Positions 41,631 through 50,966 of a DNA stretch of 52,874 bases are shown here, one piece after another. The DNA comes from Streptomyces sp. T39. GTDB taxonomy: Bacteria > Actinomycetota > Actinomycetes > Streptomycetales > Streptomycetaceae. The stretch is from assembly GCF_008042045.1 (NCBI RefSeq), contig NZ_RDBP01000012.1, forward strand, positions 618,586-671,459, given 5' to 3'. A program made the position numbers and the translations under genes. Under the pieces are notes generated by a model that worked only from the letters and a program-made list of their open reading frames with translations, had not been told where the DNA came from and ran no database searches. Position 1 is the stretch's first letter; each line of letters opens with the position of its first letter.

Positions 41631-43205
41631 TCACGTCGACGCACCCACGCGTCCGGCTCGCTCGGCGGGGACGTGCTGGCGGTTGAGGATGTCCTGGACA
41701 TCGACGTGCTCCCCCGCGACGATCGTCTGCGCCGCGTGCGGGGTGAGCACCGCGACGTACTGGTAGCCGAAGAGGGTCGGCCGGACCCGCGTCAGCACCC
41801 GGGAGGTCGCGCCCAGCCCCCCGGCGACCGGGCCGGCGCCGAGGACCGACCAGAACGGCGAGCCGGTCGAGGTCAGCCGCAGCTCGTCGAAGCCGGCCGC
41901 GCGGATCGTGCGGCGCAGTCCGGCCCGGGTGAAGAAGCGCAGATGCGTCTCGTCGAGGATGCCGCGCCGGTCGTAGCCGAAGGCGCCCACGGCCACCCGC
42001 ATCCGCGCGTACCAGTGGCTGAAGTTCGGCACGGACAGCAGCAGCCGGCCGCCGGGGACGAGCACGCCCCGCAGGCCGCGCAGCACCTCCTCCGGGCGGG
42101 ACAGGTGCTCGATGACGTCGGCGGCCACCACGTAGTCGTAGTCGGCGCCGATCTCCGCCGGCAGGCCCTGCTCCAGGTCCGCGAGGACGAACCGGCTGCA
42201 CCTGTCCCGCACTCCGGGGACCTCGACGTGGTCGAGCCCGGTGACGGTGTGCCCGAGCGCCTCCAGCCGGGCCGCGAACTCCCCGCCGGAGCAGCCGACG
42301 TCCAGGACCCGGCCGGGCGGCATGGTGCGCATGATGCGCAGGACGGCGGCGTGCGAGGAACCGTCGCCCTCCTTGAAGGCGTACTCCACGGGCTTGGGGA
42401 TCCACGGGCAGGTGCCGAAGCCCTTGAGCGCCAGCCGGTACTCCAGGACGTCCTTGACGACGTCCTTCGCGTACCGCAGACCGTTGACGTAGCAGATCTC
42501 GTCGCCGTAGTAGGTCGGGACGGGGATCTCCCGGATCCGCATGCCCGCGTCGAGCAGCTGGACGATGATCTGGGTGTCGAAGTCGAAGGCGTCGGTGTTC
42601 CGGTCGATCGGCAGCCGGCGCAGGGCGGCGACGCTGTAGGCCCGGTAGCCCGAGTGGAACTCGCTCAGCCGCGAGCCGAGCAGCCCGTTCTCCACCCGTG
42701 TCAGGACACGGTTGCCGAGCCACTTGTAGAGCGGCATGCCGCCCTTGAGCGCCCCGCCCGGGTCCTTCATCCGGGAGCCGAAGACCGCCTCGCACTCGCC
42801 GCGTTCGATGGGGGCGACCATCTCGGGCAGCAGCTCGGGGGCGTACTGGCCGTCGCCGTGGAGCAGGACGACGATGTCGAGGCCGCGCTCGGCGGCCAGG
42901 GCGTAGCCCGCCTTCTGGTTGCCGCCGTAGCCGAGGTTCTTGGTGTGCCGCATGACGACGGTCGGCGGCATGCCCTCCAGCTGCGACCACCGGCAGCCGG
43001 CCGTGAACGTCTCGTCGCTGCTGGCGTCGTCGAGGATGAGGATCTCGGCGACCCGGGAACGGAAGTCCCTCGGGATGCGGTCGAGCGTCTTCTCCAGGGT
43101 CGCCTCGGCGTTGTAGGCCACGACGAGGATGCCGATCCGCGGCCCCGCCCCCTGGGCGGGCAGGGCGGGCCGGCCCTGGGGCGGGCTGTCGGCGTGGCTC
43201 TCCAT
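41631..43205 (-). CDS. Bifunctional GT2 glycosyltransferase / SAM-dependent methyltransferase
   Basis: 524 aa. Residues 23-265 are a DPM1-like family 2 glycosyltransferase: ILVVAYNAEATLEKTLDRIP, ILDDASSD, and the metal-binding HGDGQY; the GYGGNQKAGY and SGYRAYS motifs fit polyprenyl-phosphate sugar transferases. From about residue 300 a class I methyltransferase follows, with motif I VLDVGCSGGEFAARLEALG and VVAADVIEHL. I chose ATG 43205 with GGAG upstream; GTG 43220 is possible. The fusion suggests sugar transfer and methylation of the same or a linked substrate. Neighbours (flippase-like protein, polytopic glycosyltransferase) point to a surface or lipid-linked glycan (inference). Confidence 0.9.
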   Translation of the reverse strand: MESHADSPPQGRPALPAQGAGPRIGILVVAYNAEATLEKTLDRIPRDFRSRVAEILILDDASSDETFTAGCRWSQLEGMPPTVVMRHTKNLGYGGNQKAGYALAAERGLDIVVLLHGDGQYAPELLPEMVAPIERGECEAVFGSRMKDPGGALKGGMPLYKWLGNRVLTRVENGLLGSRLSEFHSGYRAYSVAALRRLPIDRNTDAFDFDTQIIVQLLDAGMRIREIPVPTYYGDEICYVNGLRYAKDVVKDVLEYRLALKGFGTCPWIPKPVEYAFKEGDGSSHAAVLRIMRTMPPGRVLDVGCSGGEFAARLEALGHTVTGLDHVEVPGVRDRCSRFVLADLEQGLPAEIGADYDYVVAADVIEHLSRPEEVLRGLRGVLVPGGRLLLSVPNFSHWYARMRVAVGAFGYDRRGILDETHLRFFTRAGLRRTIRAAGFDELRLTSTGSPFWSVLGAGPVAGGLGATSRVLTRVRPTLFGYQYVAVLTPHAAQTIVAGEHVDVQDILNRQHVPAERAGRVGAST

Positions 43206-43354
43206 CACGGGGTTCTCCACTCTCCCTCGTCGGGACGGGTGCGATCGGGTCGGTGCGGTGGCGCCGGGCGGGACGGTGGCCCGGTGGCGCCGCGGAGGAC
43301 GGATCCGCCGCGGGGGGACTGCGGCCTCCCGCCGGGAGGGCGAGCGGCCCCGGC

Positions 43355-44620
43355 TCAGGGGACGGGGGAAGCGGGCGCGGACTCCGGGGCGGACGCCGCC
43401 GCGGCCCGGGGCACGGCGGCCTGCCGTCCGGCGTCCGCGCCCGGCGGCGGTTCCGCGAGGACACGGCGCAGCCCCGTCGCGATCCCGGCGGCGAGCAGCA
43501 GCCAGGCGGCCTCCGCGAGGTGCAGCGCCCAGTCGTCCCAGCGGACCGCACTGGCACCGGCGTAGACGACGACCGCCGCTGCACCGGCGACGGCGGAGTA
43601 CAGTGCGCCCTCCACCACCCCGAACAGGAAGAGCCCCACCACCGGCCAGGCCAGGTACTGGACGGCGGACGCGGTGGACAGCAGGAGCAGCAGCGTGGTC
43701 GACAGCGCCACCGCGTACGCGGGGGACGCGGGCCGCGCCCAGGCGCACCACGCCCCGGCCGCCGCGCAGACGCCGACGAACAGCAGGGGGAAGTCGCCGT
43801 GCAGGCTCTCGGTGAACCCCTCCGACGCCCCTGCCCAGTCGGCGAACCGCACGAGGCCCCACAGCCGTGCGCTGCCGCCCTCGTAGGCGAGGACGTTGCG
43901 CCACAGCCCCTCGGGCACGGTGGCCACGGCCGGGCCCCACACCACCGCCGAGGCGGCGGTCAGCCCCGCGGCGAAGCGCACCAGGACGGGGCGGCCGCCG
44001 CGCGCGGCGGCCACCAGGAGCGCGGGGACGGCGACGACGGGGATCAGCTTGACCCCGACGGCCAGGGCCGCGGCCACGCCGGCGGCGAGCGGGCGCCGCC
44101 GGTCGGCGAGCAGGTGGGCGGCGAGCACGGCGAACATCACGGCGACGGAGTCGGTGTTGCCGTGGTGCCCGGAGGTCGCGAGGAGCACCGGGCTGAGGGC
44201 GCAGCCGACCGCGCAGGCGGTGGCGGTGCGCAGGCTCCTGCGGCGGCGCAGGATCTCCAGCACCAGCAGCGCGCAGACGAGGTCCGCGAGGGTGGCGGGA
44301 GCCCGGATCAGGCTGCCGAAGGGGATGCCGAGCTGCCGGAGTTCGTCGAAGCCCAGCAGCATCCAGCCGGTGAGCGGCGGATGGTTGTAGACCGGCTGCT
44401 GCGGCATCGGGTGCTCGTAGATCCGCACCGGGCCGACCTGGGCGATCGCGGTGGCGAAGGCGTCGAAGATCCGCACGTCGGCGGGGCCCCGGGTCACCGC
44501 CGCGATCACGGTCTTCGCGACGAGGGCGGCCACCGAGACGGCGAGGACGACGGCTCTCGCCCGTCGCACGCCGGACGTTCCCGTCTCCACCGCCGATTCC
44601 GCCCCGGTCCGCAGGTCCAT
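43355..44620 (-). CDS. Polytopic membrane glycosyltransferase (GT87/GT39-like)
   Basis: 421 aa, about ten membrane helices. The first outer loop carries RGPADVRIFDAFATAIAQVG and VYNHPPLTGWMLLGFDEL, the acidic/aromatic pattern of C-class transferases that take sugars from polyprenyl-phosphate donors. The C-terminus is an Ala/Pro-rich cytoplasmic tail. I used ATG 44620; a GTG at 44671 is possible and neither has a strong ribosome site. It lies 149 bp upstream of the GT2-methyltransferase on the same strand, so the GT2 enzyme may supply its lipid-linked donor. Acceptor unknown. Confidence 0.85.
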   Translation of the reverse strand: MDLRTGAESAVETGTSGVRRARAVVLAVSVAALVAKTVIAAVTRGPADVRIFDAFATAIAQVGPVRIYEHPMPQQPVYNHPPLTGWMLLGFDELRQLGIPFGSLIRAPATLADLVCALLVLEILRRRRSLRTATACAVGCALSPVLLATSGHHGNTDSVAVMFAVLAAHLLADRRRPLAAGVAAALAVGVKLIPVVAVPALLVAAARGGRPVLVRFAAGLTAASAVVWGPAVATVPEGLWRNVLAYEGGSARLWGLVRFADWAGASEGFTESLHGDFPLLFVGVCAAAGAWCAWARPASPAYAVALSTTLLLLLSTASAVQYLAWPVVGLFLFGVVEGALYSAVAGAAAVVVYAGASAVRWDDWALHLAEAAWLLLAAGIATGLRRVLAEPPPGADAGRQAAVPRAAAASAPESAPASPVP

Positions 44621-45000
44621 GGCGGCCGAACGTAGCAACGGACGCAGCCCATCAGGCGGACCGACAATCACACCGGACGGCCTCGGCGGTGACTTCTCCG
44701 CGTTTCCCGGCGGGCCGGCGGCACGCGAATCACCCGGACGGCCGAGGCGGCCCCGGGCGGGCCGGGTCCGGTGGCGCCGGGCGGGCCGGGCGGTCCTGGC
44801 TCCCCCGCCCCGTCGCCGCCGCCATCACCGCCCTCGCCCGCGCCACCGATCCCCGGACCTTCCCCTGGCTCCGCCTCCGCCCCTGACCGCCCCCGCACGG
44901 GCACGGGGACCGGCGGCAGGAAACCGGGGCGCGGGGCACCCGGAGACGCCGGAGGGCGGAGCGGGAAGACATCCCCGCCCCGCCCTCCGGCGTCATCCGG
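44621..45000. other. Intergenic region, no gene seen
   Basis: 380 bp of GC-rich DNA between the GT87-like start and the glutamate dehydrogenase stop. It contains the gdh terminator; small ORFs here have no family resemblance or ribosome site. Confidence 0.6.
44945..44994 (-). terminator. gdh: Terminator of the glutamate dehydrogenase gene
   Basis: 21-bp stem with one mismatch (arms GACGCCGGAGGGCGG and its complement plus GCGGG/CCCGC), 7 bp past the stop at 45001. Confidence 0.8.
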
Positions 45001-48000
45001 TCAGCTGTGCGCCCTCAGCAGCTGGCGCATCGTCCGCATGGCCACCGACAGGTTCGCCAGGTCGAACGTGTCGGACCCGTGGATCTCGTCCAGCGTCGTC
45101 CGCGCACGCCCCAGCAGCGCCGCGTTCTTCTGCTCCCACGCCGTGAACCTCTCCCCCGGCGTGGACGAGCCGTTGCCGACCGACAGCACGTCGGCCGTCA
45201 GCGCGGCGTGGGCCGCGTACAGGTCCTCGCGGATCGAGGCGCGGGCCATCGACTGCCAGCGGTCGGCCCGCGGCAGCTCGATGATGCGGTCCATCAGCTG
45301 GGTGATGGACAGCCGGTCCGCCAAGTCGTAGTAGACCTCGGCCACCGCCAGCGGCTCCTGCCCCGTGCGGTCCGCGATCGCCACGATGTCGAGCGTCGGG
45401 AAGGCGGACGAGAAGCCCGCGACCCGCAGCGCCAGGTCCTCCGGCACCCCGGCCGACGTCAGCTCGTCGACGATGCCCTGGTACCACTCCAGGTCCGCGC
45501 CGCGCAGCATCTTCGGCAGCGAGGCCCAGACCTGCTCCACGCGCTCCGCGAAGAACTCGATCGTGTGCGCCAGTTCGAGGGGCTGCGGCCGGTTGCCGAG
45601 CAGCCAGCGGGTGCCGCGCTCGACGAGCCGCCGCGAGTGCAGGCGCACCCGGGTCTGGACATCGGCGTCGACCTTGTTGTCCAGGTCCTCGACGGCGTCC
45701 CACACCGCGCTCAGGCCGAAGATCTCGCGCGCCGCGGTCTGCGCCCGCACGATCTCCTCCAGCGACGCCCCGGTCTCCTCCCGCAGCCGGTGCAGGAAGG
45801 TCGAACCGCCGGTGTTCACCGTGTCGTTGACCAGGACGGTGGTCACGATCTCCCGGCGCAGCGCGTGTCCGTCGATCGCCTCGGCGAACTTCTCGCGCAA
45901 CGGCTTCGGGAAGTACGCGTGGAGCAGCCGGCGCAGGTACGGGTCGTCCGGCAGGTCCGTGCCGATCAGGTTCTGGGCCACGGTGATCTTGGTGTACGCC
46001 AGCAGCACGGCCAGCTCGGGCTGGCTCAGTCCGCGTCCGCCGCCGAGCAGTTCGCGGATCTGCCGGTCGCTGGGCAGGAACTCCAGCGCCCGGTCCAGGT
46101 ACCCGTCCCGCTCCAGACGCCGCATGAAGCGCTGGTGGGCGTGGAGCAGGGACGGCGACTGCGCGACGGCGTTGGCGAGCGCGGTGTTCTGCGCGTAGTT
46201 GTTGCGCAGCACCAGGGAGCCGACCTCGTCGGTCATCTCTGCCAGCAGCTTGTTGCGCTGCTTGACGGTCATGTCGCCCTCGGCGACCAGCCCGTTGAGC
46301 AGGATCTTGATGTTGACCTCGTGGTCGGAGGTGTCCACACCGGCACTGTTGTCGATCGCGTCGGTGTTGATCTTCCCGCCGTTGCGGTCGAACTCGATGC
46401 GCCCGAGCTGGGTGCAGCCCAGGTTGCCGCCCTCGCCGACGACGCGGACCCGCAGGTCCTCGCCGTTGACGCGGATGGCGTCGTTCGCCTTGTCGCCGAC
46501 GTCGGCGTGGGTCTCGGCCGCCGACTTCACATAGGTGCCGATGCCGCCGTTCCACAGCAGGTCGACGGGCGCCTTGAGGATGGCCTGCATCAGTTCGGCC
46601 GGGGTCATCTTGGTGACGCCCGCCTCGATGCCGAGGGCCGTGCGCATCGCGGAGCCGACCGGGATCGACTTGGCGCTGCGCGGGAAGACGCCACCGCCCT
46701 GGGAGATCAGCCCGGTGTCGTAGTCCGCCCACGAGGAGCGCGGCAGTTCGAACAGGCGCCGGCGTTCGGCGTAGGAGGTCGCCGCGTCGGGGGTCGGGTC
46801 GACGAAGATGTGCCGGTGGTCGAAGGCCGCGACCAGCCGGATGTGCTCGCTGAGCAGCATGCCGTTGCCGAACACGTCACCGGACATGTCGCCGACACCG
46901 ACGACCGTGAAGTCCTCGCTCTGGGTGTCGTGCCCGAGCTCGCGGAAGTGCCGCTTCACGGACTCCCACGCACCGCGGGCGGTGATGCCCATGCCCTTGT
47001 GGTCGTAGCCTGCCGACCCACCGGACGCGAAGGCGTCGCCGAGCCAGAAGTCGTACGCGACGGCGACCTCGTTGGCGATGTCCGAGAAGGACGCGGTGCC
47101 CTTGTCGGCCGCGACCACCAGGTAGGTGTCGTCCTCGTCGTGGCGGACCACCCGCTCCGGCGGGACGACCTCGCCCGCGACCATGTTGTCGGTGATGTCG
47201 AGCAGCGCCGAGATGAAGGTGCGGTAGCAGGCGATGCCCTCGGCGAGCCAGGCGTCACGGTCGACGGACGGGTCGGGGAGCTGCTTGGCGACGAAGCCGC
47301 CCTTGGCGCCGACCGGCACGATGACGGTGTTCTTCACCATCTGTGCCTTGACCAGGCCGAGGATCTCGGTGCGGAAGTCCTCGCGCCGGTCGGACCAGCG
47401 CAGACCGCCGCGCGCGACCTTGCCGAAGCGCAGGTGCACGCCCTCGACCCGCGGCGAGTACACCCAGATCTCGAAGGCGGGACGCGGGGCGGGCAGGTCG
47501 GGGATGGCCTGCGGGTCGAACTTCATCGACACGTAGCCGTGCAGACCGCCGTCCTTGGTGGTCTGGAAGAAGTTGGTGCGCAGCGTCGCCTTGATGACGG
47601 TGAGGAACGAGCGCAGGATGCGGTCCTCGTCCAGCGAGGCGACCTGGTCGAGCGCGCCGTCCAGCTCTTCGAGCAGACCGTCGATCAGCTCGGTGCCGGC
47701 CCGCTGCCGGTCCGGCGACATCCGGGCCTCGAAGAGGGAGACCAGCAGCCGGGTGGTGTGGACGTTGTTGCGGAGGGTGTCCTCCATGTAGTCCTGGCTG
47801 AAAGTCGACCCTGCCTGCCGCAGGTACTTGGCGTACGCGCGCAGCACCATGGCCTCGCGCCAGTCCAGCCCGGCGCCGAGGACCAGCGAGTTGAAGCCGT
47901 CGTTCTCGGCCTGGCCGGTCCACACCGCGGCGAAGGCGTCCTGGAAGCGCTCACGGGCGTCGTCGGCGAGATAGTCGCCGTTGCCCCCGGCCAGCGGCAT

Positions 48001-49935
48001 CCGCAGACCGAAGTCGTAGATCCAGGCGGGGGCGCTGTCCGCGCAGCGCAGCTCGTACGGACGCTCGTCGACGACCTCGCAGCCGAGGCGCTGGAGCACC
48101 GGCAGCACGGCGGAGAGGGAGACCTGCTCCCCGGTCCGGTAGATCTTGAAGCGCCGCTCACCGGGCGCCGCGCCGACCGGCTCGTAGAGGGAGAGCTGGA
48201 ACTCCTTGTCGGAGTGGGTCAGCTGCTCCAGGCGCACCAGGTCGGCCACGGCGGAACGCGGCGAGTGGTCGGCCTTGTAGCCCTCGGTGAAGGCGTTCTG
48301 GTAGCGGCGCAGCAGCTCCGCGGCGCGCTCCTCGCCGAACTCGGCGTTGAGCGCCTCGCCGAAGCCGTCCGCCCAGGAGCGGGCGGCCTCGACCAGCCGG
48401 GCCTCGACGCGGTCGGCGTCGGCGTCGGTGAGATCGGGCAGCTCGGTGCCCGTGGGCACCCGGACGACGAAGTGGAGCCGGGACAGGATCGACTCGGTGT
48501 TCCACGCGGTGAAGTCGACGCTGGTGCCGCCGAGCTCCTCCTTGAGGATGTCGATCATGCGCAGCCGCACCCCGGTGGTGTACCGGTCCCGGGGCAGGTA
48601 GATCAGCGCGGAGTAGTAGCGCCCGTACTCGTCCTGGCGCAGGTAGAGCCGCAGCCGGCGGCGCTCCTGGAGGTAGAGCACGCTGGTGACGATGGAGCGC
48701 AGCTGGTCGGCGGGCGTCTGGAACAGCTCGTCACGGGGGTACGTCTCCAGGATCTGGAGCAGGTCCCGGCCGTCGTGGCTGTTCGGCGAGAAGCCTGCGC
48801 CCTGGAGGACCTCGGCGACCTTGCGGCGGATCACCGGCACCCGGCGCACCGACTCGGTGTACGCGGCGGACGAGAAGAGCCCGAGGAAGCGGCGCTCCCC
48901 GATCACGTTGCCCTCGGTGTCGAACTTCTTGACGCCGATGTAGTCCAGGTAGCTCGGGCGGTGCACGGTCGCCCGGCTGTTGGCCTTGGTGAGCACGAGC
49001 AGCTTGTGCTCACGCGCCTTGGCGCGCGCGTCGGCGGGCAGCCGGCTGAACGACGGGCTGACCGGGTGGTCCTCGTCGGCCGAGTGCTGCGGGTCCGAGC
49101 GCAGTATCCCGAGCCCGGTGCCGGCGACCGCGGCGAGCGCGTCGTTCTCGGTGAGCTCGTACTCGCGGTAGCCGAGGAAGGTGAAGTGGTCGGCGGCGAG
49201 CCAGCGCAGCAGCTCGCGGGCCTCCTCGACCTCCTGCGCGGGCAGGTCGTCGGCGGTCGGCTCGTCGGACAGGCCGTCGGCGATGCGCAGCGCGGAGTCG
49301 CGCATCTTCTCCCAGTCCTCGACGGCCTCGCGGACGTCGGAGAGCACGCGCAGCAGGTCGGCGGTGATCTGCTTGAGGTCGGCGCGGTCGGTCTCGCGGT
49401 CGATCTCGACATGGATCCAGGACTCGACGAGCGCGTCGTGCGGCAGCTTGGTGAGACCGGTGCCTTCCGGCAGCACCTCGATCAGCCGGCCGGTGACGTC
49501 ACGGCGGACGACGACCTGCGGGTGGATCACCACATGGATGCCGCGGCCCTGGCGCGAGAGCTCGTTGGTGACCGAGTCCACCAGGAAGGGCATGTCGTCG
49601 GTGACCACCTCGACGACGGAGTGGCTGCACGTCCAGCCGTTCTCCTCGACGGTCGGCGTGTGGACCCGCACGTTCGCCGTGCCCTGCGGGCGGTTCTCGG
49701 CGAGCCGGTAGTGGGAGAGCGCCGCGCCGAAGACATCGACCGGGTCGCGGTCCGTGAGGTCCTCGGGAGCGGTGTGCAGGTAGTAGCGCTGGAGGTACGT
49801 GAGCAGAAGGTCCCGGTCGGGACGCTTCCCCTGCTCGGCCCCGGTCGGAAGGTTTCCCCCGAGCGGGCTGTTCTCAGCTACCCGGGCGGCCCGTGCGAGC
49901 AGCTCGGCCTTGGCTTCGTCCAGCTTGGTCTGCAT
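45001..49935 (-). CDS. gdh: NAD-specific glutamate dehydrogenase, 180-kDa class
   Basis: 1644 aa, the expected size of the large NAD-dependent class first described in Streptomyces clavuligerus. Converts glutamate to 2-oxoglutarate and ammonium, mainly in catabolism. The long N-terminal region (about 1-700) has ACT-like regulatory segments (VRVHTPTVEENGWTCSHSVVEVVTDDMPFLVDS; DLLQILETYPRDELFQ). The catalytic core lies near residues 820-1180: KVARGGLRWSDRREDFRTEILGLVKAQMVKNTVIVPVGAKGGF and FGNGMLLSEHIRLVAAFDHRHIFVDP. A C-terminal domain follows. ATG 49935 is preceded by AGAGGA. Monocistronic. Large enzymes of this class are often allosterically activated by amino acids. Confidence 0.97.
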   Translation of the reverse strand: MQTKLDEAKAELLARAARVAENSPLGGNLPTGAEQGKRPDRDLLLTYLQRYYLHTAPEDLTDRDPVDVFGAALSHYRLAENRPQGTANVRVHTPTVEENGWTCSHSVVEVVTDDMPFLVDSVTNELSRQGRGIHVVIHPQVVVRRDVTGRLIEVLPEGTGLTKLPHDALVESWIHVEIDRETDRADLKQITADLLRVLSDVREAVEDWEKMRDSALRIADGLSDEPTADDLPAQEVEEARELLRWLAADHFTFLGYREYELTENDALAAVAGTGLGILRSDPQHSADEDHPVSPSFSRLPADARAKAREHKLLVLTKANSRATVHRPSYLDYIGVKKFDTEGNVIGERRFLGLFSSAAYTESVRRVPVIRRKVAEVLQGAGFSPNSHDGRDLLQILETYPRDELFQTPADQLRSIVTSVLYLQERRRLRLYLRQDEYGRYYSALIYLPRDRYTTGVRLRMIDILKEELGGTSVDFTAWNTESILSRLHFVVRVPTGTELPDLTDADADRVEARLVEAARSWADGFGEALNAEFGEERAAELLRRYQNAFTEGYKADHSPRSAVADLVRLEQLTHSDKEFQLSLYEPVGAAPGERRFKIYRTGEQVSLSAVLPVLQRLGCEVVDERPYELRCADSAPAWIYDFGLRMPLAGGNGDYLADDARERFQDAFAAVWTGQAENDGFNSLVLGAGLDWREAMVLRAYAKYLRQAGSTFSQDYMEDTLRNNVHTTRLLVSLFEARMSPDRQRAGTELIDGLLEELDGALDQVASLDEDRILRSFLTVIKATLRTNFFQTTKDGGLHGYVSMKFDPQAIPDLPAPRPAFEIWVYSPRVEGVHLRFGKVARGGLRWSDRREDFRTEILGLVKAQMVKNTVIVPVGAKGGFVAKQLPDPSVDRDAWLAEGIACYRTFISALLDITDNMVAGEVVPPERVVRHDEDDTYLVVAADKGTASFSDIANEVAVAYDFWLGDAFASGGSAGYDHKGMGITARGAWESVKRHFRELGHDTQSEDFTVVGVGDMSGDVFGNGMLLSEHIRLVAAFDHRHIFVDPTPDAATSYAERRRLFELPRSSWADYDTGLISQGGGVFPRSAKSIPVGSAMRTALGIEAGVTKMTPAELMQAILKAPVDLLWNGGIGTYVKSAAETHADVGDKANDAIRVNGEDLRVRVVGEGGNLGCTQLGRIEFDRNGGKINTDAIDNSAGVDTSDHEVNIKILLNGLVAEGDMTVKQRNKLLAEMTDEVGSLVLRNNYAQNTALANAVAQSPSLLHAHQRFMRRLERDGYLDRALEFLPSDRQIRELLGGGRGLSQPELAVLLAYTKITVAQNLIGTDLPDDPYLRRLLHAYFPKPLREKFAEAIDGHALRREIVTTVLVNDTVNTGGSTFLHRLREETGASLEEIVRAQTAAREIFGLSAVWDAVEDLDNKVDADVQTRVRLHSRRLVERGTRWLLGNRPQPLELAHTIEFFAERVEQVWASLPKMLRGADLEWYQGIVDELTSAGVPEDLALRVAGFSSAFPTLDIVAIADRTGQEPLAVAEVYYDLADRLSITQLMDRIIELPRADRWQSMARASIREDLYAAHAALTADVLSVGNGSSTPGERFTAWEQKNAALLGRARTTLDEIHGSDTFDLANLSVAMRTMRQLLRAHS

Positions 49936-50332
49936 GTCCTCTGGCTCCTGTCGCGCGCCGTTGCGTGACGTAGGTGAAAGATGCTGCGACGCAACGCCAC
50001 GACGCGGGGTGTCCGGTCGCTGTCGACGTTATGCCGCGATGAGAGATGTCCGGGCGCTTTCGAGCCGATTCAGGCGGAAGGGCCGGACAGGGAAGACGAT
50101 CAGGCACCGCCCGGACGCTGTGGCGCTCCGGGCGCGTTCCCCCAGCCGTGGCTGGGCGGTGGCCGCCGGGGGCTTCGCTGCCCCCACGGCGTATCGCGCT
50201 GATCACGCCCCCAGGCTATCGCCCCTCACCCCCGGGCCGTCATGAGCCGTATGTGTACAAAAGAGGGGCCCGAAGTTTGACACTCTGGACAGCGACACAG
50301 GCCCTCATGGCAACCAACCACCGGGAGCAGCC
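49936..50332. other. Divergent promoter region of gdh and the DJ-1 gene
   Basis: 397 bp. It must hold both promoters. A TTGACA lies at 50277-50282 on the plus strand but no matching -10 is 17 bp on. A 9-codon reading frame sits at the right edge (50307-50336). I see no clear operator. Confidence 0.45.
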
Positions 50333-50336
50333 ATGA
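50307..50336 (+). CDS. Possible 9-aa leader peptide (MATNHREQP)
   Basis: ATG 50307 to TGA 50334-50336, whose TGA overlaps the ATG of the next gene (ATGA). It contains GGGAGCAG, the ribosome site of that gene. It may couple translation; it may equally be chance, since its own ribosome site is weak. Confidence 0.3.
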   Translation: MATNHREQP

Positions 50337-50899
50337 CCACGAAGATCCTGATCGTCACCGGGGACGCCGCGGAGTCCCTCGAAGTCCTCTATCCCTACCA
50401 GCGACTGGTGGAGGAGGGCTACGAGGTGCACATCGCGGCCCCCAGCCGCAAGAAGCTCCGCTTCGTCGTGCACGACTTCGAGCCGGGCTTCGACACCTAC
50501 ACCGAGAAGCCGGGCTACACCTGGCCCGCCGACCTGGCCTTCTCCGAGGTGGACCCGGGGGACTACGCCGCCGTCGTCATCCCCGGCGGCCGCGCTCCCG
50601 AGTATCTGCGCAACGACGGCGAGCTGCGCAAGATCCTCAAGGCGTTCTTCGACGCCGACAAGCCGGTCGCCCAGATCTGCCACGGGCCGCTGCTGACCGC
50701 CGCCATCGGCGGGCTGGAGGGTCGCAGGGTCACCGCGTACCCGGCACTGGAACCCGACATGCAGGCGGCGGGGGCCACCTTCCAGGACGCGGAGGCCGTG
50801 GTCGACGGCATCCTCGTGTCCTCACGCGCCTGGCCGGACCACCCGGCGTGGATGCGCGCCTTCATCGAGGTGCTGCGGGAGACCGCCCCGCCGTCCTGA
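50333..50899 (+). CDS. DJ-1/PfpI family protein (class I glutamine-amidotransferase-like)
   Basis: 188 aa. Flavodoxin-like fold with the nucleophile elbow VAQICHGPLL (C116-H117) and the conserved early acid (Glu14 in GDAAESLEV). PfpI-type members act as proteases, glyoxalases or redox chaperones; which applies here is open. ATG 50333 with GGGAGCAG. Single gene, convergent with the HAD gene. Confidence 0.92.
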   Translation: MTTKILIVTGDAAESLEVLYPYQRLVEEGYEVHIAAPSRKKLRFVVHDFEPGFDTYTEKPGYTWPADLAFSEVDPGDYAAVVIPGGRAPEYLRNDGELRKILKAFFDADKPVAQICHGPLLTAAIGGLEGRRVTAYPALEPDMQAAGATFQDAEAVVDGILVSSRAWPDHPAWMRAFIEVLRETAPPS

Positions 50900-50910
50900 G
50901 CGCCGTCCCG

Positions 50911-50949
50911 TGGCCCGTCCGCCGCCACGCAGCGGGGGCGGCGGGCCCG
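50911..50949. terminator. Candidate hairpin between convergent genes
   Basis: Imperfect GC-rich inverted repeat (GGCCCGTCCGCCGCC with GGCGGCGGGCC) between the stops at 50899 and 50967. Confidence 0.4.
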
Positions 50950-50966
50950 CTCTCGCCGGCGCGGGC

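Noticed and set aside
45007..49968. 1653-codon plus-strand ORF opposite glutamate dehydrogenase
   Set aside because: Antisense shadow of a gene with a complete set of family motifs.
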